This document shows, piece after piece, positions 1 through 12,800 of a stretch of 64,000 bases of DNA. The notes beneath the pieces were generated by a model. The model saw nothing but the letters and a program-made list of their open reading frames with translations. It made no database searches and was not told the origin of the DNA. Position numbers and translations under genes: made by a program. Each line of letters starts with the position of its first letter. The first letter of the stretch is position 1. This stretch comes from Synechococcales cyanobacterium bin59.metabat.ball.084 (GTDB lineage Bacteria; Cyanobacteriota; Cyanobacteriia; Cyanobacteriales; Chamaesiphonaceae). Location of the stretch: the NCBI GenBank assembly GCA_013297675.1, contig JAAFHZ010000003.1, positions 33,790 to 97,789 of the forward strand, written 5' to 3'.

Positions 1-3000
1 TTCAGAAGGCCCATAGAGATTCCAAACCTGCTGAATATGGGGCAGTTGGTACAAGGCGGTCACGCTATGAGCAGGCAAAGCTTCTCCGGCTAAGTTTACG
101 GTAGTGACATTCGGAGGAATAGCCTGCTGCCGGAGTAATTCGGCGATCGCTGCTGGGACTGTATTAATTAGCGTTATCTGACCTTGGATAGCTGCCGGTA
201 ACTGGGGCAAAGCCAAGGCATTATCAGCCAAAATTACCGTGCCACCGCTACAAAGAGGCACAAAAATCTCAAACACAGAAAGATCAAAACAAACCGAAGT
301 GCTAGCCAACACTCCAGCTAGTTGTGCAGTGCTATATACTTGCTGTGCCCAGTGAATTAAGGCTGCTGGACTATGTTGTTCGATCGCCACTCCTTTGGGA
401 ATGCCCGTTGAACCAGAGGTATATAGTACATAGGCCAAATGGTGAGGACTGACCAAATTAATCGTGTTGCCAGCAGACTGTTGTTTGATCAGTGCGCCAT
501 CTCGTTCGAGGCAGATAGTCTGCGGCACAGTCAGAGTGTCTCCTAAGCCAGGAGTAGTAACTAGCAAGGCAACCTTAGCCTCAGTCACAATCAACTGCTG
601 TCTCGCCAGAGGATAATTAGGGTCGATCGGTAGATAGGCTCCTCCGGCTTTAAGAATGCCTAAGATTCCTACCACGAGGTCAATAGAACGCTCTAAACAA
701 ATCCCCACCAAAACATCAGGAGCAACCCCTTGTGCCTGAAGATAATGAGCCAGTTGATTAGAGCGAGAATGTAGCTGACTATAAGTAATCTGCTCATGCT
801 GCCAGATAATTGCCGTTGCATCAGGAGTACGCAAAACTTGTTCATTAAAGAGTTCTGCGATGCAGTCGATCGGCCAGTGTTCGCCCTGAGTTGGTTGCCA
901 GTAACTGGCAGCCTGAGCTGGTGTGAGCAGAGATAAATCTTGGAGGTTGGAGTACTCCATCAGCGCCGTCAAGATATACTGAAACTGCTCCAAGAGTCTT
1001 TCGATCGCTACATTAGTATATTGGCTGGCATCGTACCCCAACTTGATCAGCAGTTCTTTTCCTGGCAACACCGCGACAGTAATTGGGTAACTAGTTTGTT
1101 CTAACCCTTGAATTTGATCGATGCTCAAGAGATCTGTCTGATCTTGAAGCGACTCTTGAATCGGGAAATTCTCAAATACCACAATGGTTTCAAATAGCGA
1201 TTGTCCCTGGGGCAGCTCCGACCATTTTTGCACATCAATCAAAGGTGTGTAAGCATACTGAGCGCTGGTAATCTGCTGTGACTGTAGTTGTTGTAGCCAG
1301 GGTACTATTTCTTGCTCATTGGGCACAGTTATGCGCACCGGCAAGGTGTTGATAAATAGACCCACCATCTGCTCAACCTGAGGAAGTGCCGGTGGTCTTC
1401 CTGATACTGTTGCCCCAAAAACCACATCTCCTAAACCACTGTATCGCGATAGCAGCACAGCCCAAGCTCCTTGCACCAGAGTATTCATGGTCAGTTGGTA
1501 CTTTTGAGCAAAAGCCTGCAAGCTGGCTGTCAATGAAACTCCTAAATTAGCCTGCTGCTGACGATAACAGGGTTCACCGATCGACTGTTGGCTAATGGGC
1601 AGAGTGGTAGGGGCGGTGACTCCTTGGAGCTGCTGCCGCCAATAGCTTTCGGCCTGAGTTAAGTCTTGTTGCTGTAGCCAAGCAATATAGTTGCGGTACG
1701 GTGGCAAGCTCCCGGCTTGAGTATTGGCAGTGGATAATTTGCCAGCACACAGCGCACTATAGTTATTTAATACTTCCGCTAGGACCAAAGGCATCGACCA
1801 ACCATCTAATAAAAGATGATGGTGCGTCCACACCAGTTGATGCACCGTAGGAGCTAGTTGAATCATGGTCAGGCGCATCAGCGGTGCTACGTTAACTGCG
1901 ATGCCCTGGAGCTGCTCTGCGGCTAAAAATTCTTGCAGGGCTGTTTCTTGATCAGCAGTCGTTAGTGATTGCCAATTTTGGGTGGCAATGGGTAAAGACA
2001 CCTGCTGGAGAACACACTGTACTGGACTAGCTTGATGCTCCCAGCAAAAAGCGGTACGTAGAATTGGATGCCGATCGAGTAATAATTGCCAAGCTGTGGT
2101 GAAGGCCGCATCATTTAACTCTCCGGTGAGGCGATAGGTGTGAACTTCAATGTAAGCCCCATCGGCTGGGCGATCCAAGCTGTGGAACAACATGCCCTGC
2201 TGCATGGGAGACAATGGATAAATATCCGCCACATTACGCCAAGGAAAATAGCTCAAAACCTGTGCTAAACCAGCAGCAGAAAGATCTGCTAAGGGAAAAT
2301 CACTAGGGCTATAGCCCCCGGCTGTGGGCTGGGTGCAGTGCTCAATTAAAGCCGTCAGGGCTTGCCCAAACCCTTGGGTTAACTGGTGAATTGTGTCAGA
2401 ATGGTATTGTTGATTGCTATAACTCCAATTGATGTGCAACTGGTCTGCGGCCACCCAGCAATTGATTTCCCATAAATAACTACGGGAATTCTGTGGACTA
2501 GCTTCGGCTCCAGCAAATTCGCTGGCCAGTTGAAAACCGGGTGGAAAATCATTTGGGAGGCGATCGAGTTGACCTAAGTAATTAAAGCTAATTGCAGCAT
2601 CACACTGTAGTTGTTCGGCCAATTCTTGCCCCAAATAACGCAGTATTCCATAGCCCACACCTTGATGAGGAATACTGCGCAGTTGCTCTTTAATGGCCAA
2701 AATGGCTTGACCCCAGTCTGTAAAATCTGGCAGGGTCAAACAGACTGGATAAATGCTGGTAAACCAGCCAATAGTGCGAGTTAGATCCAAATCGGCAAAT
2801 AGCTCAGATCGACCATGACCCTCTAATTCTAAGAGTAGTTGCGATTGACCAGTCCATTGACTGATCGTGTGAGCTAGAGCCGTTAGCAGCAAATCATTAA
2901 TCTCGGTGTGGTAAACAGCCGGGATGGTCTGAAGCAGGGTCTGGGTTGCCGCCGCATTCAGGGTAAAAGTCTCAGTTTGCACAGTCTCAGTTTGCACCAT

Positions 3001-6000
3001 CTCAATGGTGTTATCACCCCCGCTCAAATCGATCGGCAAAGATGGCAGTAACTGCTGGCTGAGAGCAGACCAATAGGGGATTTCGGCGGTTAGTGAGGGC
3101 AGGTAGTCGGTTAACCGTTCTGCCCAAGCCTGAAAAGAGCTGGTCTTGGGTAAGAGAGCAATGGCTTGTCCTTGGACAAGCTGCTGATAAGCTGTGACCA
3201 AATCGGTCAGTAAAATTCGCCAAGATACCCCATCGATCGCCCAATGATGCACCACAATGAGTAGGCGATCGGCAGAGCCACCCAAGCGAAAAAGAGTCGC
3301 TTTGATCAAAGGGCCTTGCTCGATCGGTAAACTAGCTTGTAACTCACCGCCCACAGTGGCGATCTGCGCAGTTTGTTGTTCGATCGATAGTGCCGATAAA
3401 TCTATCACCGGTAACTTAATATTGGCACTCCAGTCTGCATGAGTTTGCTGCCAACCCTTGGCATCAGCAGTTGGGAAAAAACGTAACCGCAGGGCATCAT
3501 GATGCCAAAGCAATTGCTGCAAGACTTTTTCTAGTAACAGGGGCTGTAAATCGCTGGGCACCTGCAACAACACAGACTGGTTGAAATGGTGAGGAGCGGG
3601 AGAGTTCTGAGCCAAAAACCACTGCTGAATTGGGGTTAAAGGCACAGCTCCAGTCACTAAGCCTTGTTGAGCCACAATGGGACTACTGGTGCCGACTAAA
3701 GGCGCTAAAGTGGCGATCGTGGGCTGGCCAAAGAGCTGGCGGGGGGTCAGATGCAAACCGGCTTGATTGGCACGGGCAATTATTTGCAAACTGAGAATAG
3801 AGTCGCCACCTAGCTCAAAGAAGTTGTCATGAATACTCACTGAAGACACCCCCAGGGTTTGACTCCAGATCGCTGCCAAAGAATGTTCGATCGCCGTGCG
3901 GGGAGCCACGATTGTTTGATCAGCGCGCTCAAAATTAACCACCGGCAATGCCCGTCGATCGATTTTGCCACTAGGAGTGAGGGGAAGCTGGGCTAGCGAT
4001 ACAAACTGGGCTGGTACCATATATGCTGGAAGCCGTGCTTGCAGAAAGGTTTGCAGATCGTTGCAATCTGCACTGCTAACTACATAAGCCACGAGCATTG
4101 GCACATGATGGGTCTGTAAAACGACCACGGCTTGTTGGATGGCAGAATGCTGAGAAAGCACATTTTCAATTTCTCCCAACTCCACCCGAAAGCCCCGAAT
4201 TTTTACCTGTTCATCTAGACGGCCAAGATATTCAATTTGACCATCGGGGAGATAGCGCACCAAATCACCAGTTCGATAGAGGTGTTCACCACAAATAAAT
4301 GGATTGGCAATAAAACGTTCAGCGGTCAATTCAGGTTGATATAAGTAGCCTCTACCCACTCCCGCGCCTCCAATGTAGAGTTCGCCAGGAATCCCGATCG
4401 GCACTGGCTGCTGCCGACTATCTAAAATATAGGTTTGGACATTGGCCAAAGGCCGACCAATAGGAACCTCGGGACTGGTTAGAGGGTGATCAGAAAGCGG
4501 ACAAAGAGTAGCCACAACGGTTGTTTCGGTCGGACCGTAAGTATTCACCAAAAGTGGATAGTTGCCGACTAGTTTTTGCCACAGCCGCACTTGGCTAGGC
4601 AAGACCTTTTCGCCCCCAATAATCACCAATCGGATACTAGAAGGCAGGGTGAGTTCGGTTAATTCATTGGTCAACTGTTGCCAATAGGCAGTAGGTAAAT
4701 CCAGAATAGTGAGCTGGGCGCGATCGCAATGAGTCAAAAACTGCGCTACCGAGTCGAGCATGTCGGATGAACGCAGATACAGGGTAGCTCCCTGGGTGAG
4801 AGTGGGATAAATTTCTTCAATCGCGATATCAAAGCTAATCGAAGAAAACTGCAACACCCGATCGAGTGGAGTAATAGCGTAAGCCTGAGTCGCTGCCGAG
4901 CAAAAATGCCCTAAATTTTGCTGGGTAATCATTACTCCCTTGGGAGTGCCGGTCGAACCAGAGGTAAAAATAACATAAGCCAAATTGGCCGGACTGACGC
5001 AGCTTTTCAGATTTGTTTCACTGTAAACATCCAGTTGAGGTGCAATTTCATCCAGGCAAATAGCTAGAGCTGCCGTCTCTGGCAGAGTTGGTCGCAGTGT
5101 AGAATGAGTCAGTAAATAAGAGGCTTGGCTGGTAGCAAGCATCTGCTCCAGACGAGCGATCGGATAGTTTGGATCAAGCGGTAGATAAGCACCACCTGCT
5201 TTCAGAATTCCCCAGAGACTTACTATCAAGTCGATCGATCGCTCTAAGCAAAGACCCACCAAGCTTTCTGCTGTTACCCCCTGTTGTTGTAAATAATGTG
5301 CCAGTTGATTGGCACGAGCATTGAGTTGGTGATAGGTGAGCTGTTCATCACCACAAATCACCGCAATTGCCTGCGGTGATCGGGCAACTTGAGACTCAAA
5401 TAGCTCATGAATACAGCGATCCTGTGGGTAGGTGCTGCTGGTGTAGTTCCAATCGTAAATCAACTGCTGATATTCTGGAGGAGTGAGGAGAGATAGTGAC
5501 GATACCAAAGAGTCTGGTTGCTGGACGATTTGGCTGAGCAAAAGCTGAAGTTGAGCCAGCAGCCGCTGCACATTATCCTCATTAAATTGGCTCTGGTCAT
5601 AGCTAATTTTGAGTTCTAATGCTGCTCCTGGCAGCACTGCTAAATCGATCGGATAATTGGTTTGCTCTAAGCCCTGAATTTGACTAATCTTCAAATCGCT
5701 GGCCTGATCTTGAAGTGCGGCATCGATCGGATAATTTTCAAATACTACCAAGGTGTTGAAGAGTGCTTGTCCAGGGGGCAGATCTGACCAACCCTGAATT
5801 TCGGTCAAAGGGGTGTATGCATAGTGGTCACAGGCAATCTGTTGTGCTTGAACAGATTGCAGCCAGGGCAAAATCGCAGTTTGATCTGGAATCGTTAAGC
5901 GCAATGGCAGCGTATTAATAAATAGACCCACCATATTTTCCACCCCGGCTAGAGCGGGTGGCCGTCCAGAAACTGTAAACCCAAACAAAATATCGTCCGA

Positions 6001-6819
6001 GCCACTATAGCGGGCAAGCAACACAGCCCACGCGGCTTGCACTAGGGTATTGAGGGTGAGTTGATGCTGACGAGCAAAGGTCTGCAAATGGGCAGTATCG
6101 CCTAGAGAAAGTTGCTGTTGCTGAGTCCCCCGACCAGCCTGAGGATAACGACTAGCACCCGGTAGACCAGTGGGCGTGGTAAAGCCTTGTAGTTGCTGTT
6201 GCCAAAAGACTTTAGCTGCGGTCATATCCTGTTTTTGCAGCCAGTCAATATATTGCTCATAAGAGCGCACTGGCGGCAGCACCAAAGTTGTCCCGTCGCA
6301 CAAGGCTTGATAATACGCTAAGACTTCTTGAATAATTTTGGATAAAGACCAACCATCTACCAGCAAGTGATGATAGCTCCAGATAAATTGATAGGTATCA
6401 GCAGCAGTCCGCAGCAGGGCACAGCGGATCAGCGGAGCCTTGCTCAACAAAAAACCTTCCGCCCGATCGGCCTGCAAAAAACTGACCAACCGTGCTTGCT
6501 GCTCGACCACCGACAGCGATCGCCAATCTTGCTGCTGCCAAGCCAGATCTACAGTCTTGCGCACCACTTGCAAAGGCTGAGGGCGTTTCTCCCAGGTAAA
6601 CAGGGTGCGCAAGACTGGGTGTCGTTGCACAACCTGCTGCCAAGCTTGCTGAAAAACAGCGACATCTAAAGCTCCTTGCAACTGACAAACCAACTGCTGA
6701 AAATACAGGCCAGCGGCGGGGTCATAAACCGCATGAAACAACATGCCCTGCTGCATTGGTGACAGTGGATAAATCGCTTCAACATTTTGAACTTTAGCGG
6801 GTCTATTAGTAGTTGTCAT
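1..6819 (-). CDS. Non-ribosomal peptide synthetase, C-A-T-E-C-A..., partial at left edge
   Basis: This gene starts at 6819 (MTTTNRPAKVQN...) and is still open at base 1, giving 2273 visible residues. Order: C domain with LSPMQQGMLFH near residue 20 and HHLLVDGWS near 153; A domain (TSGSTG near 623); carrier domain LGGDS near 1004; epimerase domain (HHWAIDGVSWRIL near 1193, then the SPSDFP linker); second C domain (HHHLLLDGWS near 1668); second A domain, cut at its NLYGPSE motif. The E domain predicts a D-residue for the first module, and the following C domain should be of the DCL type. Hand-read specificity residues of A1 are D-I-E-D-I-G-T-V-V, which I cannot assign. Those of A2 begin D-L-F-N-N-A, an alanine-like pattern, but the rest is outside the window. 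It starts 17 bp after the preceding NRPS and is surely in the same operon. No terminal thioesterase or release domain is visible. Confidence 0.95.
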   Translation of the reverse strand, partial: MTTTNRPAKVQNVEAIYPLSPMQQGMLFHAVYDPAAGLYFQQLVCQLQGALDVAVFQQAWQQVVQRHPVLRTLFTWEKRPQPLQVVRKTVDLAWQQQDWRSLSVVEQQARLVSFLQADRAEGFLLSKAPLIRCALLRTAADTYQFIWSYHHLLVDGWSLSKIIQEVLAYYQALCDGTTLVLPPVRSYEQYIDWLQKQDMTAAKVFWQQQLQGFTTPTGLPGASRYPQAGRGTQQQQLSLGDTAHLQTFARQHQLTLNTLVQAAWAVLLARYSGSDDILFGFTVSGRPPALAGVENMVGLFINTLPLRLTIPDQTAILPWLQSVQAQQIACDHYAYTPLTEIQGWSDLPPGQALFNTLVVFENYPIDAALQDQASDLKISQIQGLEQTNYPIDLAVLPGAALELKISYDQSQFNEDNVQRLLAQLQLLLSQIVQQPDSLVSSLSLLTPPEYQQLIYDWNYTSSTYPQDRCIHELFESQVARSPQAIAVICGDEQLTYHQLNARANQLAHYLQQQGVTAESLVGLCLERSIDLIVSLWGILKAGGAYLPLDPNYPIARLEQMLATSQASYLLTHSTLRPTLPETAALAICLDEIAPQLDVYSETNLKSCVSPANLAYVIFTSGSTGTPKGVMITQQNLGHFCSAATQAYAITPLDRVLQFSSISFDIAIEEIYPTLTQGATLYLRSSDMLDSVAQFLTHCDRAQLTILDLPTAYWQQLTNELTELTLPSSIRLVIIGGEKVLPSQVRLWQKLVGNYPLLVNTYGPTETTVVATLCPLSDHPLTSPEVPIGRPLANVQTYILDSRQQPVPIGIPGELYIGGAGVGRGYLYQPELTAERFIANPFICGEHLYRTGDLVRYLPDGQIEYLGRLDEQVKIRGFRVELGEIENVLSQHSAIQQAVVVLQTHHVPMLVAYVVSSADCNDLQTFLQARLPAYMVPAQFVSLAQLPLTPSGKIDRRALPVVNFERADQTIVAPRTAIEHSLAAIWSQTLGVSSVSIHDNFFELGGDSILSLQIIARANQAGLHLTPRQLFGQPTIATLAPLVGTSSPIVAQQGLVTGAVPLTPIQQWFLAQNSPAPHHFNQSVLLQVPSDLQPLLLEKVLQQLLWHHDALRLRFFPTADAKGWQQTHADWSANIKLPVIDLSALSIEQQTAQIATVGGELQASLPIEQGPLIKATLFRLGGSADRLLIVVHHWAIDGVSWRILLTDLVTAYQQLVQGQAIALLPKTSSFQAWAERLTDYLPSLTAEIPYWSALSQQLLPSLPIDLSGGDNTIEMVQTETVQTETFTLNAAATQTLLQTIPAVYHTEINDLLLTALAHTISQWTGQSQLLLELEGHGRSELFADLDLTRTIGWFTSIYPVCLTLPDFTDWGQAILAIKEQLRSIPHQGVGYGILRYLGQELAEQLQCDAAISFNYLGQLDRLPNDFPPGFQLASEFAGAEASPQNSRSYLWEINCWVAADQLHINWSYSNQQYHSDTIHQLTQGFGQALTALIEHCTQPTAGGYSPSDFPLADLSAAGLAQVLSYFPWRNVADIYPLSPMQQGMLFHSLDRPADGAYIEVHTYRLTGELNDAAFTTAWQLLLDRHPILRTAFCWEHQASPVQCVLQQVSLPIATQNWQSLTTADQETALQEFLAAEQLQGIAVNVAPLMRLTMIQLAPTVHQLVWTHHHLLLDGWSMPLVLAEVLNNYSALCAGKLSTANTQAGSLPPYRNYIAWLQQQDLTQAESYWRQQLQGVTAPTTLPISQQSIGEPCYRQQQANLGVSLTASLQAFAQKYQLTMNTLVQGAWAVLLSRYSGLGDVVFGATVSGRPPALPQVEQMVGLFINTLPVRITVPNEQEIVPWLQQLQSQQITSAQYAYTPLIDVQKWSELPQGQSLFETIVVFENFPIQESLQDQTDLLSIDQIQGLEQTSYPITVAVLPGKELLIKLGYDASQYTNVAIERLLEQFQYILTALMEYSNLQDLSLLTPAQAASYWQPTQGEHWPIDCIAELFNEQVLRTPDATAIIWQHEQITYSQLHSRSNQLAHYLQAQGVAPDVLVGICLERSIDLVVGILGILKAGGAYLPIDPNYPLARQQLIVTEAKVALLVTTPGLGDTLTVPQTICLERDGALIKQQSAGNTINLVSPHHLAYVLYTSGSTGIPKGVAIEQHSPAALIHWAQQVYSTAQLAGVLASTSVCFDLSVFEIFVPLCSGGTVILADNALALPQLPAAIQGQITLINTVPAAIAELLRQQAIPPNVTTVNLAGEALPAHSVTALYQLPHIQQVWNLYGPSE

Positions 6820-6836
6820 AAGATCTATTTCCTGTA

Positions 6837-9800
6837 TTAATCAATATCTGCAAGCAGGTCATCTAATTCGGCTTGACTCATATCTACCTGAGGAAAATCA
6901 GAAGGTGTAAATCCTCCGACCTCGGGTGATTGGCAATGTAAAATCAGGGCTTTTAGAGCGCTAATCGATCGATTGGCTAGCTCTTGAATAGTGCTAGGGC
7001 GATGTAGCAGGTTGCTGTAGCTCCAAGTTAGCCGCAGCTCTTCGGCCACGATTGAGCCGTTAATATCTAACAGATGAGAGCGCAAACCAGCCAGCCCATA
7101 TTCTCTGCCCACGGCCTCGGGAGCTAATTGCCAGCCGCTAGATTCAGTGTTGAGCTGACCCAAATAGTTAAACCCAACCACCGGAACTCCAGCTAGTTGC
7201 CTACCATGAGGGCTAAGATAACGCAGCATCCCAAAACCTATCCCCCGTTGGGGAATACCTCGGAGCTGTTCTTTAATCGTCTTCAGCTCTGCACCCAAAT
7301 CGTTAACTTCTCCTAAATCTAACTGAAGCGGAAAAGCAGCCGTAAACCAGCCCACTGTTCGAGATAAGTCTAAATCAGCAAACAATTCTTCCCGACCATG
7401 ACCCTCCAGTTCGATCGCCAGAGACCGCTGGCCAGTCCAAGGGGCGAAAGCTTGGAGAACAGCCGTAAGCAATACATCGTTAATTTGGGTGTGGTAAACA
7501 GCCGGAACCTGGCGCAACAGCAAATTGGTATCAGCGGCACTGAGCGAGACAGTTACTTGTTCTACCGTCGCCCAGCTATTGCTGTGGGGCTGCGCTGGAT
7601 AGTCTAGGGGTAACTCTGTCAACCTGAGCTGTGATTGCCAGTAGTCCAGTTCTGGCAATCGATCGAGTGCAGTACTGTTTAAGCGTCTGGCCCAATCTTG
7701 AAAAGAAGATGTTTTGCGAGGCAGGTCAATTTCTTGGCAAGCTTTTTGCAAATCCTCCACCAAAATACGCCACGACACGCCATCCACCACCAAATGATGA
7801 ATGATTAATAGCAGGCGAGCTGGTTGCTGGTGGCCCAGAGTAAACAAAGCTGCTTTTGCTAGGGGTGCAGCCGCCAGTTGGAAACTCTCTTGTAGTTCTT
7901 GCCCTCGGCTGCTGATTTCTGCTGTTTGGACTGCTGTGGTTAAATCAGTTAAATCAATCACCTGGAGTGGCCAGAGTGTGACCGACTCCCCTGCCTCCTG
8001 TCGCCAGCCTTGGGGGGTAGAGACAAAACACATTCTCAGAGCATCATGGTGATGCAGTACTTTATTTAACGCTGTTTGTAGTTGATCTGGTGAGAGTTCG
8101 GCAGGCACTTCTAGCAACACCGACTGATTAAAATGGTGTTGTTGTGGTAGCTGTTGCTCAAAGAACCAGTGTTGAATCGGAGTCAAGGGCACTGCTCCCA
8201 CTACCAAGCCCTGCGGAGCTTGAATAGGGGCAATTTTTCCGGCCACCGCTGCCAGTTCCTGAATTGATTGATGACTAAAAAGCTGTTGGGCAGTGAGTTG
8301 AATTCCGGCTTGATGTGCTCTGGCAATAATCTGCAAACTCAAAATAGAATCTCCCCCTAGCTCAAAGAAGTTATCCTGAATGCCGATTTCTGATATTCCT
8401 AACACTTCTGACCAAATTGTAGCTAATGTCGATTCCACTACATTACTGGGCGCGACAAATTCATGACTACTTTGCCATTCTGGCCATGGTAGTGACCGTT
8501 GATCTACTTTGCCGTTGGTGGTGAGGGGCAAGCTATTCATATTGACAAAAGCGGCTGGCACCATATAATCGGGCAGCTTGGCTTGCACAAATGCAGTTAG
8601 CTCGCTGCCAGAGATATCTGTTACTACGTAAGCAACCAGTCGTTTATGGCCTTGGTCATTTTGCTGCATGACTACCAACGATTGCTGAACAGCAGAATGC
8701 TGATCTAGTACCGCTGCAATTTCGCCTAACTCAATCCGAAAACCACGTATTTTTACCTGTTGGTCAATGCGACCTAGATATTCAATTTCGCCAGTGGGCA
8801 AAGAGCGCACTAAATCACCACTGCGGTAGAGGCGACCAGTACCTTGAAACGGATCAGGGATAAACTTACTGTTTGTCAACTCCGGCTGGTGCAAATACCC
8901 CAGCGCTAATCCTGCTCCTCCAATATAGAGTTCTCCTGGAACACCACTAGGTACCGGCTGCTGATGCTGGTCTAAAACGTAGATATAGGTATTGCTGATC
9001 GGACGACCGATCGGAATATTAGTAGCGGTGGGATCTACTTCACCGACCTCATGCCAGGTGGCAAATGTGGTGCTTTCGGTCGGGCCATAACCATTCAAAA
9101 GATGCTCTGGGGCACCAGCTTGTAAAACTGTCCGCACAGCCTGAGGCTCTAAAGCTTCTCCGCCCAAAATCAAATAACGCAAATCTCGGAAAGCCGTAGG
9201 TACTAAGCGAGCCATCTGGTTAAAGAGTGCTGGGGTCAAAAACATTACCGTCACCTGAGCTTGTTGAAGGTGAGCAGCAAAGTCTGGGGGTGACATTAAA
9301 ACTGGCATAGGCACGATCGAAACACTTGCCCCATTCAACAGTGCTGCCCACACTTCAAAGGTGGTGGCATCAAAAGCACTATTGGCTGCTTGTGCAATAC
9401 AGTCGCTGGGCTGAATTTGCACATAGTTTGTAGCTAGCACCAACCGACTGATCGCTTGGTGAGGAACAACCACCCCTTTCGGGATGCCAGTCGAACCAGA
9501 GGTGTAGATAACATAGGCTGGATCGTTTCCGGCTACTGGTTGAAGCTGAAATTGCCCAGGATCGGCAGCAATAGGACGCTCCGCAAGGCGATCTAGACAA
9601 ATTACCTGAGCCATTGTGGGAGGCAGTCGATCGAGCAAAGAAGATTGTGTCAAAACTACAGAGACTTGGGTATCTGCCAAAATTAGAGCAAGTCGCTCGG
9701 CAGGGGCACTCGTATCGCAAGGAACATAAACCCCACCAGCCAACAAAATAGCCAACATGCCCACAATCATTTCGGGGGAACGCTCGATCAGCAGTCCCAC

Positions 9801-12800
9801 CATGCCTTGGGGGGGTAAGCCTTGCCGCTGTAGATCCTGAGCCAGCCCTTGGGCTTGGCTAGCAAGAGCAGCATAGGTGATTTGCCGATCGAGATATTTA
9901 ATGGCGATGGCTTGGGGTGTCTGCTCAGCCTGAGTCAAAAATAATTGATGAATACCCTGCTGATCAGGATAGGGTGTTGGTTGCCAGGGAGCCAAAAAAG
10001 TTGCTAGATCAGCGTCAGTTAACAGCGAAATTGCCGTAATTGATCGATCGGGGTTGGCAATGAGTCCCATGAGCAGAGTATGTAAATGGCTCAACATCAT
10101 CTGAATAGATTCAGAGGTAAAGCGTTGCCAATCGTAGCTAATATGTAGCTCTAAGGTGTCACCAGGAATAGCTGTAACCACGATCGGATAATTGGTTTGC
10201 TCTAGGGCAGTTACTGCCGAAATGCGCAAGTCTGACTCATCAGATTCAAGAGCTACAGGGTAATTTTCAACTACTACAATACTTTCAAAAAGTGGCAGGC
10301 TATTAGGTACATCACTCCAGCCTTGAATTTGGACTAAGGGCGTATAAGCATATTTCTCTATCTGTAGCTGCTGATCTTGGAGTTTTTTCAACCAGGGAAC
10401 AACTGGGCTGTCTTCCACTATTACCCGCAGAGGCAAGGTATTAATTAGTAGACCTACCATGGTTTCTACACCGGGCAAAGTCGGTGTTCTGCCCGAGCAA
10501 GTTACCCCAAAAACCAAGTCATTTTCACCAGCGTATTTAGCTAGTAACAGGCTCCAAGCCCCCTGCACCAAATTGTTCAGCGTCAACTGTTGCTCTTTAG
10601 CAAAATTTTGGAGTTGTTTAGTCTCAGCTATAGTTAACAGCTTGTAATGTTCTCTACTGCTGGCATTATCTTGTCCGGTCTTCACGGCAGAGGGGCGGGC
10701 AATACGCAGATCAACCGGAGCCAAGAACCCTTGCAATTGACTACGCCAAAATGTTTCGGCCTCTGCTAAATTCTGTTGCTGCAACCAGCCAATGTAATGC
10801 CGATATTCGGGGGCAGGGGTTAAAACTTGCCCCTGGGTCAGGGCTAAAACTTCTTGTAACACCACCGGTACTGACCAGCCATCTAGCAACAAATGATGAT
10901 GGCTCCAAACTAGCTGATATCGATTTTGTCCTACAGAAGTTTCGCTGTCAGAAGCTTCGCTGTCAGCAGCTAGCTGAATCAGTTTAAGTCGCATCAAAGG
11001 AGCTTGAGTCAAATCAAATCCTTGTTGTTGTTCGGCTACTAATAAATCAGCTAGTTTTTGCTGCTGTTGGGCAGGGGGCAGCGCTTGCCAATCGTCTAGG
11101 TCGCAGCTCACCGATTGCTGACGATACACCACTTGCTGTGGTTGTTCTTGACCTTCCCACCAAAAAGCGGTGCGAAATACAGCATGGCGATCGGCCACTT
11201 GCTGCCATGCTTGACAAAATAGTTCTGGGTTGAAGCTGCCCTGAATTTCACAGGTCAGCACTTCAACATACACCCCATCTCCAGGCTGGTAGAGGCTGTG
11301 AAACAGCATTCCTTGCTGGGTAGGAGACAGAGGATAAATATCGGCAATATTGCGCCAATGGCTATGGGGCAAACTATTTCCTAGCCGATCGAGTTGGGTT
11401 TGAGAAAGTCTCGCCAGCGGAAAATCGCTGGGAGTACAGCCCCCTTGCTCACTATTCACACAATGGTCTATCAGGTCACGCAGGGCTTGCATCGTAGCCG
11501 TAGCCAACTTGGTAATCGTTGCGGGTAGATGTAGTTGATCACTAAAAGTCCAAGCCAATTGCAATTGACCAGCATCGATCCATCCACTGATATCAATCAA
11601 ATGAGGGCGGCGCTCTTGGGGCGACTGCTCAAATCCCTGAAATTCAGGGTGGAGGGCAAAGCCAGCAGTTTCATCCCAAGTTTGATCAAACTGACCTAAA
11701 TAGTTAAAACTAATCTGTGGAGTGGGCACCATAGAAAGGTCTGCATCTGGGTGCAGATAGCGCAGCAATCCATAACCAATGCCTTGCTGAGGCACTTGGC
11801 GAAGTTGTTCTTTAATAGATTGCAGCAGGGCAACGGGTGCCAACTGTCGATCGAGACGCAGGCACACCGGAAAAATAGTGGTAAACCAACCTATTGTGCG
11901 CGTTAAATCTACCTCAGGAAACAGGTCAGCCCGACCATGGCCTTCTAGATTGATTAGTAGTAACTCAGAGCTTAACCAATCTTGCAGACCCAAGCTGATC
12001 GCACTCAGCAACAGATCATTAATTTGGGTGCGGTAAGCTGCCGGAACTGTTTGTAGCAGAGCTTGGGTTTCGGTAGTGGTCAAAGACTGAGCAATTGTTT
12101 GGGTGCTCTGCACCAAGTTTATTCCCTGAGCCAAATCAACCGGGATATCTGCTGCTGGCACTGTTTGCCAATAAGCTAGCTCTGATGTCATCGCGGTCGA
12201 TCGAGCATATTCGGTTAAGCGACTTGCCCAATATTGAAATTCGGTGCTTTTGGCTGGTAGCTTAATCATTTGCCCCCGGCGCTGCTGCTGATAAGCTGTC
12301 TCTAAATCTGCTAGTAATATGCGCCAAGAAACACCATCGATCGCTAGATGATGCACCACTATTAGTAGCTGCTGAGGCTGGTGATTGATTTGAAATAGAG
12401 CTGCTTGCAACAAACAGCCGCTGTGCAGATGAAAGTTGGCCTGAAGCTGACGATCAACCTGGGCAACTAGGTCTGGCATAGTTGTAGCATCTTGAACCTC
12501 AACCACTTGTAAATGCAGCCGATCGGTAAAAGGAGCGTTACTCTGCTGCCAGCCTTTCTCCGTAAAGCTAAAGCTCAGACGGAGAGCATCGTGATGAAGA
12601 TAAATATGTTGCAAAACTTGTTCGAGTAACTCTGGCCGAAAATCTGCCGGTATTGTTAACAACACCGATTGATTAAAATGCTGGGGCGTAGTTAGTTTTT
12701 GCCCAAACAACCAATGTTGAATTGGGGTGAGTGGCACCGAGCCAGTAATAGGCGTTTGAGTGGCTCGAATTGGTATTCCGGTATTAGCAACAGCAGTTAA